Shown: positions 32,744-44,150 of the stretch, in pieces
Numbering within the stretch: position 1 is the stretch's first letter
How the letters are laid out: every line of letters starts with the position of its first letter
Assembly (NCBI GenBank): GCA_021442155.1
Contig: CM038214.1
Span: 312,573,001-312,637,000 of the forward strand
Direction of reading: 5' to 3'
Length of the DNA stretch: 64,000 nt
Source of the DNA: Cymbidium sinense
Lineage: Eukaryota > Streptophyta > Magnoliopsida > Asparagales > Orchidaceae
Made by a program: the position numbers and the translations under genes
Notes under the pieces: model-generated
The model's input: the letters and a program-made list of their open reading frames with translations, nothing else
Told to the model about the DNA's origin: nothing
Databases searched by the model: none

Positions 32744-35270
32744 CTTTCAGCTATTTTATTGATCATATTGCTATGGTGGTTTTATTCAGTCTATTTTTTT
32801 GTTGTTGTTGTTTTGTTTTGTTTTATTTTTTTTTGTGTTTTTTTGCTTCCCTCACTAGGAAATGGTTTTATTATTTTTCTTTACGGTTCTAGTCAATCTC
32901 ACTTTATATGAAAGCTACCCTGTTGGTTTTAGTTTATTTCTAAACTTAAACCCCCTTCCTCTTTACCCTATTGTATACTTAACTGACCCTTATTTAGGTC
33001 ATAGTGGTGCTATTTTTAATTTATTTTCCTATCCTTTGAGACTTGTGGTTTTCTTTCTATGGCTCATGCTATGCTTCTTTACTCACATAGCTAGCGATGT
33101 GTTGGGGGTCTTCTGTTGGTGGTTGTGCCTGATTTTGGCCTACCCCTTATACTAATTGATGTTGGGTTTGCCTCTAGTTTTGGCAGGCTGTTAGCTTATT
33201 TGAATTAGATTTTTTGTTGCTATGGTTTGTTCTGTTGGATGCTACTATTTTCTTCTTCCATCTATCTGACTATTTTGAGTCGTCATTTTTTCATGGCTAC
33301 TGTTGGTCTCTTCTGGTTTGGCTTAGTTTGGGGCATTTTTGTGGTTGTTGTTCTCCTTTCCTGGTTTCATTTGGGGGCTTCTACTGGTAGGTTTTTCCCT
33401 CTACCTTGTCGATTGGAGGTAGCTTTTTTCTGGTTGTTGCCTTCCTATTTTCTCTTTTGTGCTGACTGTCTGCTCTATAGGGTTTAGAAGGGGCTTTATT
33501 TGCCTCTAGCCTTGTTCCTTTCCTTACTAATTTGCTATTGGTGGTTGGGTGGTTCTCATTGGCCTTTTCTACCTTAGTTTTTTGTCTAGCTGAGTGACTA
33601 CCAATTTTATTTCTTTATTTTTTAGGAGATCTCCTCGTGGGTCTTGGCTATGCCTGTTGTTGCTCTTTCCCTCTATTTTGGGCTTTGAATTTGGTCAACC
33701 TCTTATTTCGGCTGGATGCTCCCTTTACTAAATTGGAACTTCTACTATTGTGGTTGGTTGTTGGGTGGCAGCTATTGGTCTCTTAAGGATTTGCTTAGCA
33801 TTGCTTTTTTTCAATTCTTTTTGTTTATTTTCTTGGTTTAGGTTGGTGTTTTCTTTCTGTTGGTTATTTTCTTTATTGATTGGTATGAGGATAGCTTCTT
33901 AGTGGTTCTTCTTTCATCCAAACTTGGGTTTCTATTTACTGGAGGAGATGGTTGTGGCTATTTTTTATCTATGCCTATTGGTTTGTTGGCAGCTGCTCAT
34001 CTGGCTAGATTAGTCTGGTGTTTGGTAAGGGCTGGTTGTGGCTCTCTCTAGCTTGGTGTCTTGGGATTAGATGTTATCTTGCCTTGGATGCTTATTCCTT
34101 AGCTTGGTGTCTTGGGATTGAGGTTGGCTGTTGGTATTGAATCCCTCTAGTTTATTTTGCTCTCCTTGTTTCCTGATATTTGCCTCTTGGTTGGTGGTGC
34201 TAGATTTGCTATTTTTCCTGCTACTTTAGTGGTGGTTTTGATGGTAATTTTTGGATGCTCCCTTGGTCTCCCTATGGCTTTCCTCTATCTAGTGCTGGTT
34301 ATCTTCTACTGTTTTGCTATTTGGGTGGAAGTTTTGCCCTTGGATTTGGATTGCTAGTGCTCCAGAGATAGACGTGGGTTGTTGTTATGCCTTTGGGACT
34401 GTTTTGTTGGGTTGTGTTGTTACCGTTATTCATGCTGACTGCTCCTTTTTTGTGTTTCTCTTCCTTTTGGTAGTGGCTTTCATGGAGTTATTGCTTGGTT
34501 TTTCTAGCTTGGCCACTAATCCTGTTGTAACATTTAGATTGCTAGATTTATGTGATTGGTCTATTGTGGGCTTTGGTTTATGGGTTGGCTGCTGGTTGGC
34601 AGCTTTCTCTATTTGTTTGGTGCAAGACCTAGATCACCATGGATTATTTTGCCTTGGATGGTTTGCTTATATTAGGTATGCTAGCTATGTTGGCCTGGAA
34701 GTTTTCTCATATCTTCTCTCTGATTGGTAGCATTACATATGACTGTAACCCTTCTCAGGAAGTTTGGATGCTCATATGTATTGTTGCCACTTGAGATGAT
34801 CTTAACTGAGCTCGAGCCTTCTCTTTCTCGGCTCTCTCTAAATTGTTTACTTTATCCTTTTCACTTTAGCTGTGATTATTGCCTTCATAGTGTTTTGTAG
34901 AATTCTTTTGCAGGTTGTAACTTTATAGATGGAATGAGCTTTACTTAATTAACTCAAGTGTTGCTGCTGCAGATCTTTCTTATCTTGCTTTCTCGAAGGG
35001 ATCAAGAGCTACTGCTGACTAGCCATTTTACTGCTTTCATGAGTTGTATTAGTCTTATTATGTGTATTTTTCTTATATGCTTTTTTGCTATTGAATTTGT
35101 TTTTCATTTTCTTTTATTTTCTTTCCCTTTTCTATTGTACTTAGATGGGAGTTTAGCTCTTTACGTTTCTTCTAGCTCAAGGAGCCATAGAACTTTGAGC
35201 TTTACCCCTATTAAGGACATTGAATCTTTTCCTTTTATGGTAACAAAATTCCAACTTTTCCCAAAAAAAA
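32744..35270 (+). other. LINE L1a 3' UTR, block B copy
   Basis: About 2.5 kb, U/G-rich, better preserved than 11201-13433. Ends gctttacccctattaaggac, tggtaacaaaattcc and an A run followed at once by CCCTAAA. Open frames such as 33227-33487 and 34314-34730 are hydrophobic artefacts of T-rich sequence. Confidence 0.82.
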
Positions 35271-36200
35271 CCCTAAACCCTAAAACCTACAACCCTAAAC
35301 CATAAACCCTAAACCCCAAACCCTAAACCCCAAATCCTAAACCCTAAACCCTAAACTAACCCTAAAACCTAAACACTAAATTGTAAACCATAAACCCTAA
35401 AAACCTAATAACCTAAACCTAAACTTAAGAAAACCTAAACCTAAACAAAATAATAAAATAAAATAAAAACCTAAACTAAAACCTAAACCTAAAAATAAAG
35501 TAAAACAACAAATAAAAAATAAACTAAAATAAAATAAATAAAAGCCTAAACTAAACTAAAAAAGAAAATAAAGTTAAAAATAAAAAATTATAAAATAAAG
35601 ACTTAACCTAAAATAAAAATAAAATAAACCTAAAATAAAATAAAATAAAAAATAAATAAAAACCTAAACCTAAAAAATAAACCTAAAAATAAAACCTAAA
35701 AAAAATAAAAAAAATAAAACCTAAACTCTAAACTAAAAAAAATTAAACTTAAAATAAAAATAAACCTAAACTAAAATAAACTAAACTAAATTAAATGAAA
35801 CGAAAACCTAAACTTAAACCTAAAATAAACTAAGCCTAAACCTACAATTAAACTAAATATAGTAAAATAAACTAAAAATAAACCTAAACTTAAACTAAAA
35901 AAATAAAACCTAAAAATAAACCTAAAATAAAAACCTAACACCTAAACCTAAAAAAATAAAATAAAAACCTAAACCTAAACATAAAATTAGAAAATAAAAG
36001 CTAAACCTAAAAAATAAAATAAAAATAAAACTAAACTAAAAACTAAACATAAATTGAAAAAATAAATTAAAATAAAAAACATAATCTAAAATAAATAAAC
36101 CTAAAATAAATAAACTAAACTAAATAAAAATATAAATAAACCTGAAAAAAATAAAAAATAAAATAAACTAAAATAAATAAAAAATAAACTAAATAAACTT
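35271..36200 (+). repeat. CCCTAAA and A-rich satellite, block B
   Basis: Counterpart of 13434-14320, closely similar. No gene. Confidence 0.85.
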
Positions 36201-36222
36201 AAACCAACCGTTTTACTTAATT
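36201..36222 (+). repeat. Satellite boundary motif, copy 8
   Basis: accaaccgttttacttaatt; counterpart of 14321. Confidence 0.7.
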
Positions 36223-37085
36223 TAAATAAAAATAAAAAATTAAATAATTAATTAAAAAATCTTGAACCCTATACCCTAAACACCCTAAACCCTCAACCCC
36301 AACCCTAAACCCTAAACCCTAAACCTTAAACCCTAAACCTTTAAACCTAAACTCCAAACCCAAAATAACCCTAAACCCTAAAACCCTAAACCCTAAACCC
36401 TAAACCTTTAACCCTAAAACCCTAAACCCTAAAACCCTAAACCCTAAACCCTAAACTAACCCAACCCTCAGCTAAACCTAAACCCTAAACACTAAAAACC
36501 CTAAATACTAAACCCTAAACCCTATACCCTAAACTATAACCTAAAACCCCTAAAACCCTAAAACCCAAAACCCCCTAAAACCCTAAACCCTAAACCCTAA
36601 ACCCTAAAACCTAAACCTAAACCTAAAATTAAAAAATAAAAGCAAAACTTAAAAATTAAAATTAAAATTAAACTAAACTAAAAAATAAACCTAAACCTAA
36701 ACCTAAAATGAAAAAATAAAATAAAATAAAAATCCTAAAGTAAAGTAAATTAACCTAAAATAAATAAATTAAAATAAGTAAAAATAAAAATAAACCTAAA
36801 TAAAAATAAAAAAATAAACTAAAATAAATATAAAATAAACTAAAGAAATTAAATAAACCTAAACCTAATAGTTCACTTAATTTAAATAATAAATAAATAA
36901 ATAATAATTAAATAAAATAAGACTAAACACTAAACCTTAAACACCCAAAACCCGAAACCCCAAACCCTAAACCATAAACCTTAAACACCCTAAACCCTAA
37001 ATCCTAAACCCTAAACCCTAAACCCTAAACCCAAACCCAACCCTAAACCTTAAACCCTAAACCTTAAACCCAACCCCAACCTTAA
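36223..37085 (+). repeat. CCCTAAA and A-rich satellite
   Basis: CCCTAAA at 36260-36610 and 36930-37085 with an A-rich block between. A further weak boundary-like motif (cctaatagttcacttaattt) lies near 36867. No gene. Confidence 0.8.
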
Positions 37086-37480
37086 GCCGCTACAGGGATG
37101 TGATTGAGCTGAGCCTTCTATCACAATTCTTACTAACACACTCATATTATATTGTTTTCTTCAAACTTTTGTCAGATACCTTAACTGTTTCTAATCTCCC
37201 TCTTATTATAACTGTGTGATTCTCTCTCCTTCTTTTTGGTCGCTCCAGATTATCATGCATTCCCACATCCTCAGATTGGCTTTATTCTTATTTTAGCTTA
37301 TTATGTTAACCATCTTGTATCTTTTGATTGTTTTATGCTTTCTTTTACTCTTGGATGTACTTAGATAAGGGATTTACCTTAGGTGATTGTAGCTCTTTGA
37401 ACAGTGAGTTTATCCCCTTTAAGGACTTTGTAACCCTCTTTTGTAATAAAATACCTACATGGGCTTCCTTTAAAAAAAAA
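37086..37480 (+). mobile_element. Strongly 5'-truncated LINE, 3' UTR stub (L4)
   Basis: 395 bases matching the last 0.4 kb of the LINE at 42581-50980 (50555-50965): gatgtgattgag, tatcatgcattcccacatcc, gtaataaaatacc, then an A run. Direct repeats aaccttaa flank it (37078-37085 and 37479-37486, the right one overlapping the A run), consistent with a short target-site duplication. It is absent from the equivalent region of block A. Confidence 0.88.
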
Positions 37481-38367
37481 CCTTAACCTTAACCCTAACC
37501 CTAAACCCTAAACCATAAACCCTAAACCCAAACCCTAAACAACCCTAAACCCTAAAACCCTAAACCCTAATTCCTAAACCATAAACCTTAAACCTCAAAC
37601 CCAAACCATAAACCCTAAATCCTAAACTCTTACCCTAAACCCTAAACCCTAAACTAACCATAAACCCTAAGCTAACCCAAACCATAAAGCCTAAACCCTA
37701 AAAACCCTAAATCCTAAAGCCCAAACTCTAAAGCCTAATCCTTAAAATATAAACCCTAAACCATAAACCCTAAACCCTAACACTAAACCTTAAACCCTAA
37801 AATTCTAAACCCTAAACCCTAAACCCTAAAATAAAAAACTTAATATATAATTAAAAACTAAAATAAAATCAAATAAAAACTAGATAAAAACCTAAACCTA
37901 AAAAAAAAATTAAAAATAAAACCTAAAAATAATTAAAAAATAAAACCTAAACCTAAAATAAATAAAATAAAATAAACTTGAAAAACTAAAATAAACTAAA
38001 CTAAAATAAATAAAACCTTAACCTAAAGCTAAAATAAACTAAACCTAAACCCTAAACTAAATAAAGTAAAATAAACTAAAAATAAACCAAAAACTAAACT
38101 AAAAAATAAAACCAAAAATAAACTTAAAATAAAACCGAAAACCTAAACCTAATAAAATAAAGTAAAACCCTAAACATAAACCTAAAAATAAAAACTAAAA
38201 CCTAATCCGAAAAAAATAAATAAATAACTAAACTAAAAAAAAATATATAAAGCTACATAAAATTAAAACAAAAAAAATCTAAAATAAATAAACCTATGCC
38301 TAAATTAAAATAAAATATAAACCTAAATAAAAAATAATTAAAATAAAATAAATAAACTAAATAAATC
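37481..38367 (+). repeat. CCCTAAA and A-rich satellite
   Basis: CCCTAAA to about 37830, then the A-rich subunit. No gene. Confidence 0.85.
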
Positions 38368-38392
38368 TAAACCTACCGATTTACTTAATTTA
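38368..38392 (+). repeat. Satellite boundary motif, copy 9
   Basis: aacctaccgatttacttaat followed by tt; the block A counterpart near 15870 is reduced to cctaatacttaattt. Confidence 0.78.
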
Positions 38393-39789
38393 AAAAAAAA
38401 CCCTAAACCATAAACCCAAAACCTAAAACTCTAAATCCTAAACCTTAAACCCTAAAACTAACCCTAAACCCTAAACTCTAAACCTACAATCCTAAACTCT
38501 AAACCTTAAAAAGCCCTAAACCCTAAACCCAAAACCCTAAACTCTAAAACCCTAAACCTTAAACTCTAAATTAACCCTAAACCGTAAACCCTAAACCCCA
38601 GAAACCCTAAACCCTAAAGCTTAAACACTAAACCTTAAACTGTAAACACTAAACTAACCCTAAACCCTAAGCTAACCCTAAACAATAAACCCCAAACCCT
38701 AAACCCTAAACCCTAAACCATAAAAACCTTAAACCTTAAAGCCTAAACCTTAATCCAAAAATATTGAACCATAAACTAAACCAAAACCCTAAGCTAACCC
38801 TAATCTCCAAATCCTAAACCCTAAAAACCATAAACCCAAAAGCCTAAACACTAAACCTTAAACCCTAAACCATAAACCCAAACCTTAAATCTTAAACCCT
38901 AAAACCATAAACCTTAAAACCCAAAACCCAAAAACTTAAACCCTAAACCCTAAACCCTAAACCCGAAAAACCTAAACCTAATCTAAATAAAACCTTAAAA
39001 TAAAATAAATAAATAAATAACCTAAACCTAAATATAATAATAAGATAAAATAAAATAAAAACCTAAACTAAAACATAGACCTACACATAAAAATAAAATA
39101 AAATAAAATAAAAAAGTAAAAATAAAATAAAATATAATAAATAAAAACCTAAGCCAAACAAAAAAATGAAATAAACCCATGAATAAAAAACATAAACAAA
39201 ACAAATAATAAATGTAAAATAAAATTATAATAAACCTAAAATTAAATTAAATAAAAACTTAAACCCAAAAAATAAAACTAAAAATAAATAAAAAATAAAA
39301 CATAAACCTAAAACTAAAAAAAACCTAAACCTAAAATTAAAGTAAAATAAACAAAATAAAATAAACCTAAACCTAAACTAAAATAAATAAAACCTAAACC
39401 TAAACCTAAATAAACTAAACCTAAACCTAAACCTAGACTAAATAAAATAAAATAAACTAAAAATAAACCTTAACCTGAACTAAAAAATAAAGCCTAAAAA
39501 TAAACATAAAATAAAAACCTAAAACCTAAACATAAAAAGATAAAATAAAAACCTAAACCCAAACCTTAAAAAATAATCAAACCTAAACTTAAAAAATTAA
39601 AATTAAAATTAAACACAACTAAAAAATTAACTTAATCCTAAACCTAAATCTAAAAAATAAACTAAAATAAAAAACCTAAACTAAAATAAATAAACAAAAC
39701 TAAATAAAAATAAAAAATAAACCTAAATAAAACTAAAAAATAAAGTATACTAAAAAAATAAAAAGTAAAGTTAATATTCTAGATAAACC
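38393..39789 (+). repeat. CCCTAAA and A-rich satellite
   Basis: CCCTAAA to about 38990, A-rich subunit to 39789; closely follows 15890-17200. No gene. Confidence 0.85.
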
Positions 39790-39815
39790 TAAACCTACCA
39801 GTTTACTTAATTTTT
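39790..39815 (+). repeat. Satellite boundary motif, copy 10
   Basis: aacctaccagtttacttaat followed by T; counterpart of 17201. Confidence 0.8.
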
Positions 39816-40184
39816 AAAAAAATTTTAAAAAAATAACCTTAAACCCGAAATCCTAAAACCTAAGCCCTAAACCCTAAATCTATAACCATAAACCCTAAAC
39901 CATGAAAAACCCTAAACCCTAAAAGCATAAATGCTAAAACCTTAAACCGTAAACCCTGAACCCTAAATCTTAAACCCTAAAGCTTAACCCTAAACCCTAC
40001 ACCCTAAACCCTAAACCCTAAACCCTAAATCCTAAACCCTAAACCCTAAATCTTAAACCCTAAACCTTAACCCTAAACCCTAAACCCTAAACCCCAAACC
40101 CAAAACCTAAACCTAAAGCAACTAAATAAAGTAAAGCTAAAACCCTGAAACCTAATAAACCTAAGCCTAAATGAAAACCCTAAG
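39816..40184 (+). repeat. Interstitial CCCTAAA block
   Basis: Counterpart of 17227-17594. No gene. Confidence 0.85.
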
Positions 40185-40613
40185 AGTGGGTAGAACCTTG
40201 ATGGTAGGAACATCACACTCAACTAGGATTAGTCTAGATTTGGTGGTGGAGGTGAAGGCTGAGGCAGCATGTATCACAATGGTAGTGGGGGATCTGGACG
40301 TGCTAGTGGATATGGAGATGGCGGGGGGAGAGATCGGGGATATGATGGTGAATTTTGCTACTCGAGAGGCCGGGGTGGTTCTAACGGGAACTGGAGGAAC
40401 TGAAGAAGGTCTGATCCGATCTGTTGCTCATGGAACCATGTCTTTACAATAGAGATAGTTCTAATTATCTAGGGTTTTGGATTTGCTCTATGCTTGCTCA
40501 TTTTTTTAATTATGTTGTTGTTTGTGTCTTACAAAACTTGGTGTGTTACTTGGTTGATGAATTCAAAAAGAAGAAATATTGAATATGAATTTGTTCTATG
40601 TTAATAAAAAAAA
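40185..40613 (+). pseudogene. GR-RBP 3' fragment, copy G8
   Basis: Block B partner of G3 with the same in-frame loss of the central glycine repeat. It starts SG, a stop, NLDGR, and ends SRGRGGSNGNWRN with TGA at 40401-40403, the canonical carboxyl end. Stops sit at the same places as in G3, so they predate the duplication. The 3' UTR runs to an A run near 40607. The open frame from 40171 is a shifted reading. Confidence 0.85.
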
Positions 40614-41604
40614 CCAAAAACCCTAAACCCTAAACTAAAACATGAACCCTAAACCTAAAACCTAAAGATAAACCCTAAACCATAAAAACCCTAAACCTTA
40701 AACCCTAAACCCTAAACCCTAAAGCCTAAAACCCTAAACCCTAAACCCTAAACCCTAAAACCTAAACCCAAAATCATAAATGATCAACGCTAAACCCTAA
40801 ACCCCAAACCATAAACTTAAAAACTTAAACTAACCCAAAACCCTAAACCCTAAACCCTAAACCCAAAAAACCTAAAAGCCTAAACCAAAACTAAATAAAA
40901 CCTAAAAAAAATCTAAACCTAAATAAAATAAAAATATAATAAAATAAAAACCTAAACTAAAATCTAAACCTAAATCTAAAAATAAGATAAAATAAAAATA
41001 AAAAACTAAACAAAATAAAATAAATAAAACCTAAACTAAACTAAAAATAAAATAATCCTAAATAAAATAAAACTAACATAAAATAAAATAATATAACCTA
41101 AAATAAAATAAAATTAAAATTAGATAAAAAAACCTTAAAAAAATAAACTTAAAATAAAACCTAAAATAAATAAAAAATAAAACCTAAAACCTAAACAAAA
41201 AAATCTAAACCTCAAATAAATAAAATAAAATATGCCTAAACCTAAACTAAAATAAAAAAAACCTAAACTTAAACCTAAAATAAATTAAACCTAAACCATA
41301 AACTAAATAAAATAAAATAAACTAAAAAATATCTAAACCTAGAATTAAAACATAAATCCTAAACCTAAACCTAAAAATAAAAAATAAAACCTAAACATAA
41401 AAAATAAAATAAAAATAAAACTCATCTAAAAATTAACTTAAACTTAAACTTAAATCTAAAAAATAAACTAAAATAAAACCTGAACTAAAATAAATAAATC
41501 TAAAATAAATAAACTGAACTAAATAAAAAAAAAATAAACCTAAATAAAACTAAAAAATAAAGTAAATTAATAAAATAAAAAGTAAACTTAATATACTCGA
41601 TAAA
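40614..41604 (+). repeat. Satellite including a unit absent from block A
   Basis: CCCTAAA to about 40880, then an A-rich subunit. About 40840-41880 has no counterpart between G3 and G4 in block A. No gene. Confidence 0.8.
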
Positions 41605-41630
41605 CCTAAAACTATCGGTTTACTTATTTT
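41605..41630 (+). repeat. Satellite boundary motif, copy 11
   Basis: aactatcggtttacttattt, within the unit found only in block B. Confidence 0.7.
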
Positions 41631-41877
41631 TTTTTAAAAAAAAAAAACCTTAAACCCCAAACCCTAAACTCTAAATCTACAACCCTAAACCCTAAACCCT
41701 AAGAGAAAAAATGCTAAAACCCTAAACCTTAAACCCTAAAGCCTAAACCTTAAACCCTAAACCATAACCCTAAACCGTAAATCCTAAAGCCTAAACTTAA
41801 ACTTAAAGCAACTAAATAAATTATAAAATAAACCTAAACCCTTAAACCTAATAAACTTAAACCTAAACCAAAACCCT
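41631..41877 (+). repeat. Interstitial CCCTAAA block
   Basis: Degenerate CCCTAAA leading into G9; no gene. Confidence 0.85.
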
Positions 41878-42350
41878 AAGAATGGGCAGAACCTTGACGG
41901 CATGAACACCACCGTCAACTAGGATAAGTCTAGATCTAGTGATGGAGGAGAAGGTGAAGGTGGCGCACAGTGGTGGGGGATGACACGGTGGATATGGAGG
42001 CGTGTCAAGCGGTGGTCATGAGGGAGGAGCGATGGAGGTTACAGCCATCGTGGTAGCAAGGGGAGAGATCAGGGATATGATGGTGAATCCCGCTACTCGA
42101 GAGGCTGGGGTGGTTCTGATGTGAACTAGAGAAATTAAATAACATCTAATCTGATCTGCTGGTTATGGAGATGTGTCTTTATAGTAGAGTTAGTTTTAGT
42201 TATCTAGGGTTTTGGATTTGCTCTATGCGTGCTCAGTTTTTAACTATGTTGTTGCTTGTGTCTTAGAAAAATTTGTGTGTTGTGTGTTACATGATTGATC
42301 AATTTGAAAAGAAGAAATGTTGAATCTGAATTTGTTCTCTATTAAAAAAA
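41878..42350 (+). pseudogene. GR-RBP 3' fragment, copy G9
   Basis: Partner of G4 but keeps the RRM strand KNGQNLDGMNTTVN, a stop, DKSRSSDGGEGEGG. The glycine tract is then disrupted by several small deletions compared with G4 (for example agcagtggtgg reduced to agcggtgg), giving frameshifts. The original frame returns at GRSDGGYSHRGSKGRDQGYD and runs to TAG at 42127-42129. The 3' UTR is nearly identical to that of G4, with a short tgtgt duplication near 42280. Confidence 0.84.
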
Positions 42351-42565
42351 ATAAAAATTCTAAACCCTAAACTAAAACTTGAACCCTAAACCTAAAACCT
42401 AAACCCTAAACCCTAAAATCCTTGAACCTTAAATCTTAAATCCTAAACCCAAAACCCTAAAACTCTAAACCCTGAATCCTAAACCCTAAACCCTAAACCT
42501 AAACCTAAAGTAGCTAAATAAATTAAAAATAAACCAAAACCCTAAAACCTAACAAACATAAACCT
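42351..42565 (+). repeat. Interstitial CCCTAAA block
   Basis: Counterpart of 18695-18910; no gene. Confidence 0.85.
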
Positions 42566-42580
42566 AAACCTAATACTTAA
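42566..42580 (+). repeat. Target-site duplication, left copy
   Basis: aaacctaatacttaa, repeated exactly at 50981-50995 after the LINE poly(A). The first three A of the right copy could be poly(A), so the certain length is 12 and the maximum 15. Confidence 0.92.
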
Positions 42581-42898
42581 CCTGTGCTCCCTCTCTGGCG
42601 ATTTTGAGTTCCCCTCGGTGGATTGGTCATTCTCAGGTAATTGGCCGCTTCTCTGCGTGCTTCTCTCAACCTGAGCGCATGTTTTGGGCTCCCCCGTATG
42701 TGACGTCCTTGGATTAGAGCAATGGCGGAGGCTCTGGTCTCTGCGAATCATCACCTCTTGGCGCCAAGACGCTTTACGCTCGACTCTGTGTTTTCTCGAT
42801 TGATTGCACTGTAATGCACTTGTTGTTAAATCATTCAAAGATGCTTTATCCGTAAGATCCCTAGCTCAATGCTTCTAATCTCATTTTGACATCTTATA
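42581..42898 (+). promoter_or_regulatory. LINE L2 5' leader, likely internal promoter region
   Basis: The most GC-balanced stretch in the window (cctgtgctccctctctggcg onward), between the target-site duplication and the first ORF1 ATG. LINEs carry their promoter in the 5' leader, so promoter function is inferred from position only. A minus-strand frame at 42542-42838 is probably incidental. Confidence 0.5.
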
Positions 42899-44090
42899 AT
42901 GGATTACCGCAAGAATGTTCGGATCGATGTTGAGAAACTTGCTAAGCCCTTCGAAGTGGGTAAATTCTCCCTTAGATGCCCGACTCTTGATAATATTCGC
43001 TTTTCTTTCATAGTTTAAAATTATCTACTTTCTATCGAGGATCGATCCTCACACATTCTTATTCAACTTTCAAATGATTTAGATTATTCATGGTTTTCGC
43101 CATTCTTATTTTGTGCATAATTGTCATATGCGGCTATTGAAATGGTAGCCCCTCTGATGTCAAAGAGGAATCTCATTGTCCCTCTTTGGCTTGCTTTTCC
43201 TAACATGCGCACATTATGTCACTCATCAAGTTTTGTTTGTTGCCTTTTGGTAGGCCTCTCCAAATAGACCAAGCAACCACCAGTAGATCTATATCCGTCG
43301 CTCAGTATTCTCATTGAGATAGACATCACAAAAAATATCCCAAAGAGGTTTGGATTTCCAAAAATTTGGATATAGTCAAAAGTTGATTTCAAAATTTTCC
43401 TCTTTTGCACTCACCGCAAGATTCACTGCACAATCACTCAAAATGCTTTGTGCTTCATCCTAATCTCAAAAAAATTTACCACGTAATATGAATACCATTA
43501 ATGGAACTGGAAAACCACTACTCTAGCATATGTGCCTAAAGATACTCAAAAGAACCTCTCCTCCTACACCTCCTGACCTCTAGTGGAAAACACTCGACCT
43601 TGGTACTAAAATAGCCATTGAGGGGTGTGATGATACCAAATTTACCTAACCTCACCGCTTGTAATAATCTGGTTTCCCATGATAGCTCTTTGCTGCATTT
43701 AAATCCTACAAAATCGAATGGTAGCCTTATATTGGACACCCAACCAAACAATTTGAATGAGAATCATATAATGGACCAAAACAATGATGACCCTATGGCT
43801 TCAACATATTAAGAAAGATATTTGTATTATGAATGGTGCGAACTTCCCCATCTATTTCCCTTCGAGTGATAATCAATTGAACCCACACTTATCCGATACT
43901 GGAAGAAGGTGAAATCCCCTCTTCTAAAACATTGATAGATTCTTCTACTATTCCGAAACCCAAAAATCAATTTCTCGATGGAGATAATTTGGATTAGACC
44001 CTTTCAAATTGTTAAAAACAAAACCCTACAAAAAAATTTTCTAATAATAACTTCACTAGAACCACTGCTTCTTCTTCCCCACACAAGTAA
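42899..44090 (+). pseudogene. LINE L2 ORF1 remnant
   Basis: The ATG at 42899 begins MDYRKNVRIDVEKLAKPFEV, then GKFSLRCPTLDNIRFSFIV, ILIQLSNDLDYSW, and after frameshifts PSLSILIEIDITKNIPKEVW, the conserved region before the zinc knuckle of plant LINE ORF1 (compare 6288-6330). The knuckle itself is degraded (HNHSKCFVLHPNLKK). The C-terminal part is polar and broken by stops. The N-terminal half is better preserved here than in the other LINEs of the window. Confidence 0.72.
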
Positions 44091-44150
44091 TGTGTCATCA
44101 TTTCTCTCCTTTCTTTTTTTTTTCTTTTTCCCTTTTGGTTGTCCCCTTAT

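Larger units (their letters stand above)
31309..35270 (+). mobile_element. 3' half of LINE L1a, block B copy
   Basis: Contains the ORF2 C-terminal part, a 2.5 kb 3' UTR and the A run (about 35263-35270). It looks like a 5'-truncated LINE, but its start coincides with the start of block B, so the truncation is the duplication breakpoint and not a reverse-transcription stop. Confidence 0.88.

Noticed and set aside
31309..35270. An independent 5'-truncated LINE insertion
   Set aside because: The downstream order is the same as after the first LINE copy, so its start is the duplication breakpoint and not a retrotransposition end.
40171..40452. 93-codon open frame starting MKTLRVGRTLMVGTS
   Set aside because: It is the +1 frame of GR-RBP copy G8; the true family frame gives NLDGR and GNWRN.
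42581..42600. A second adapter fragment at the start of L2, since cctgtgct also begins the island at 30766
   Set aside because: Only eight bases agree, the following bases do not match the adapter, and the target-site duplication shows a genuine insertion edge.
42542..42838. Minus-strand 98-codon basic open frame
   Set aside because: Overlaps the target-site duplication and LINE 5' leader; no homologue recognised and no support for antisense coding.
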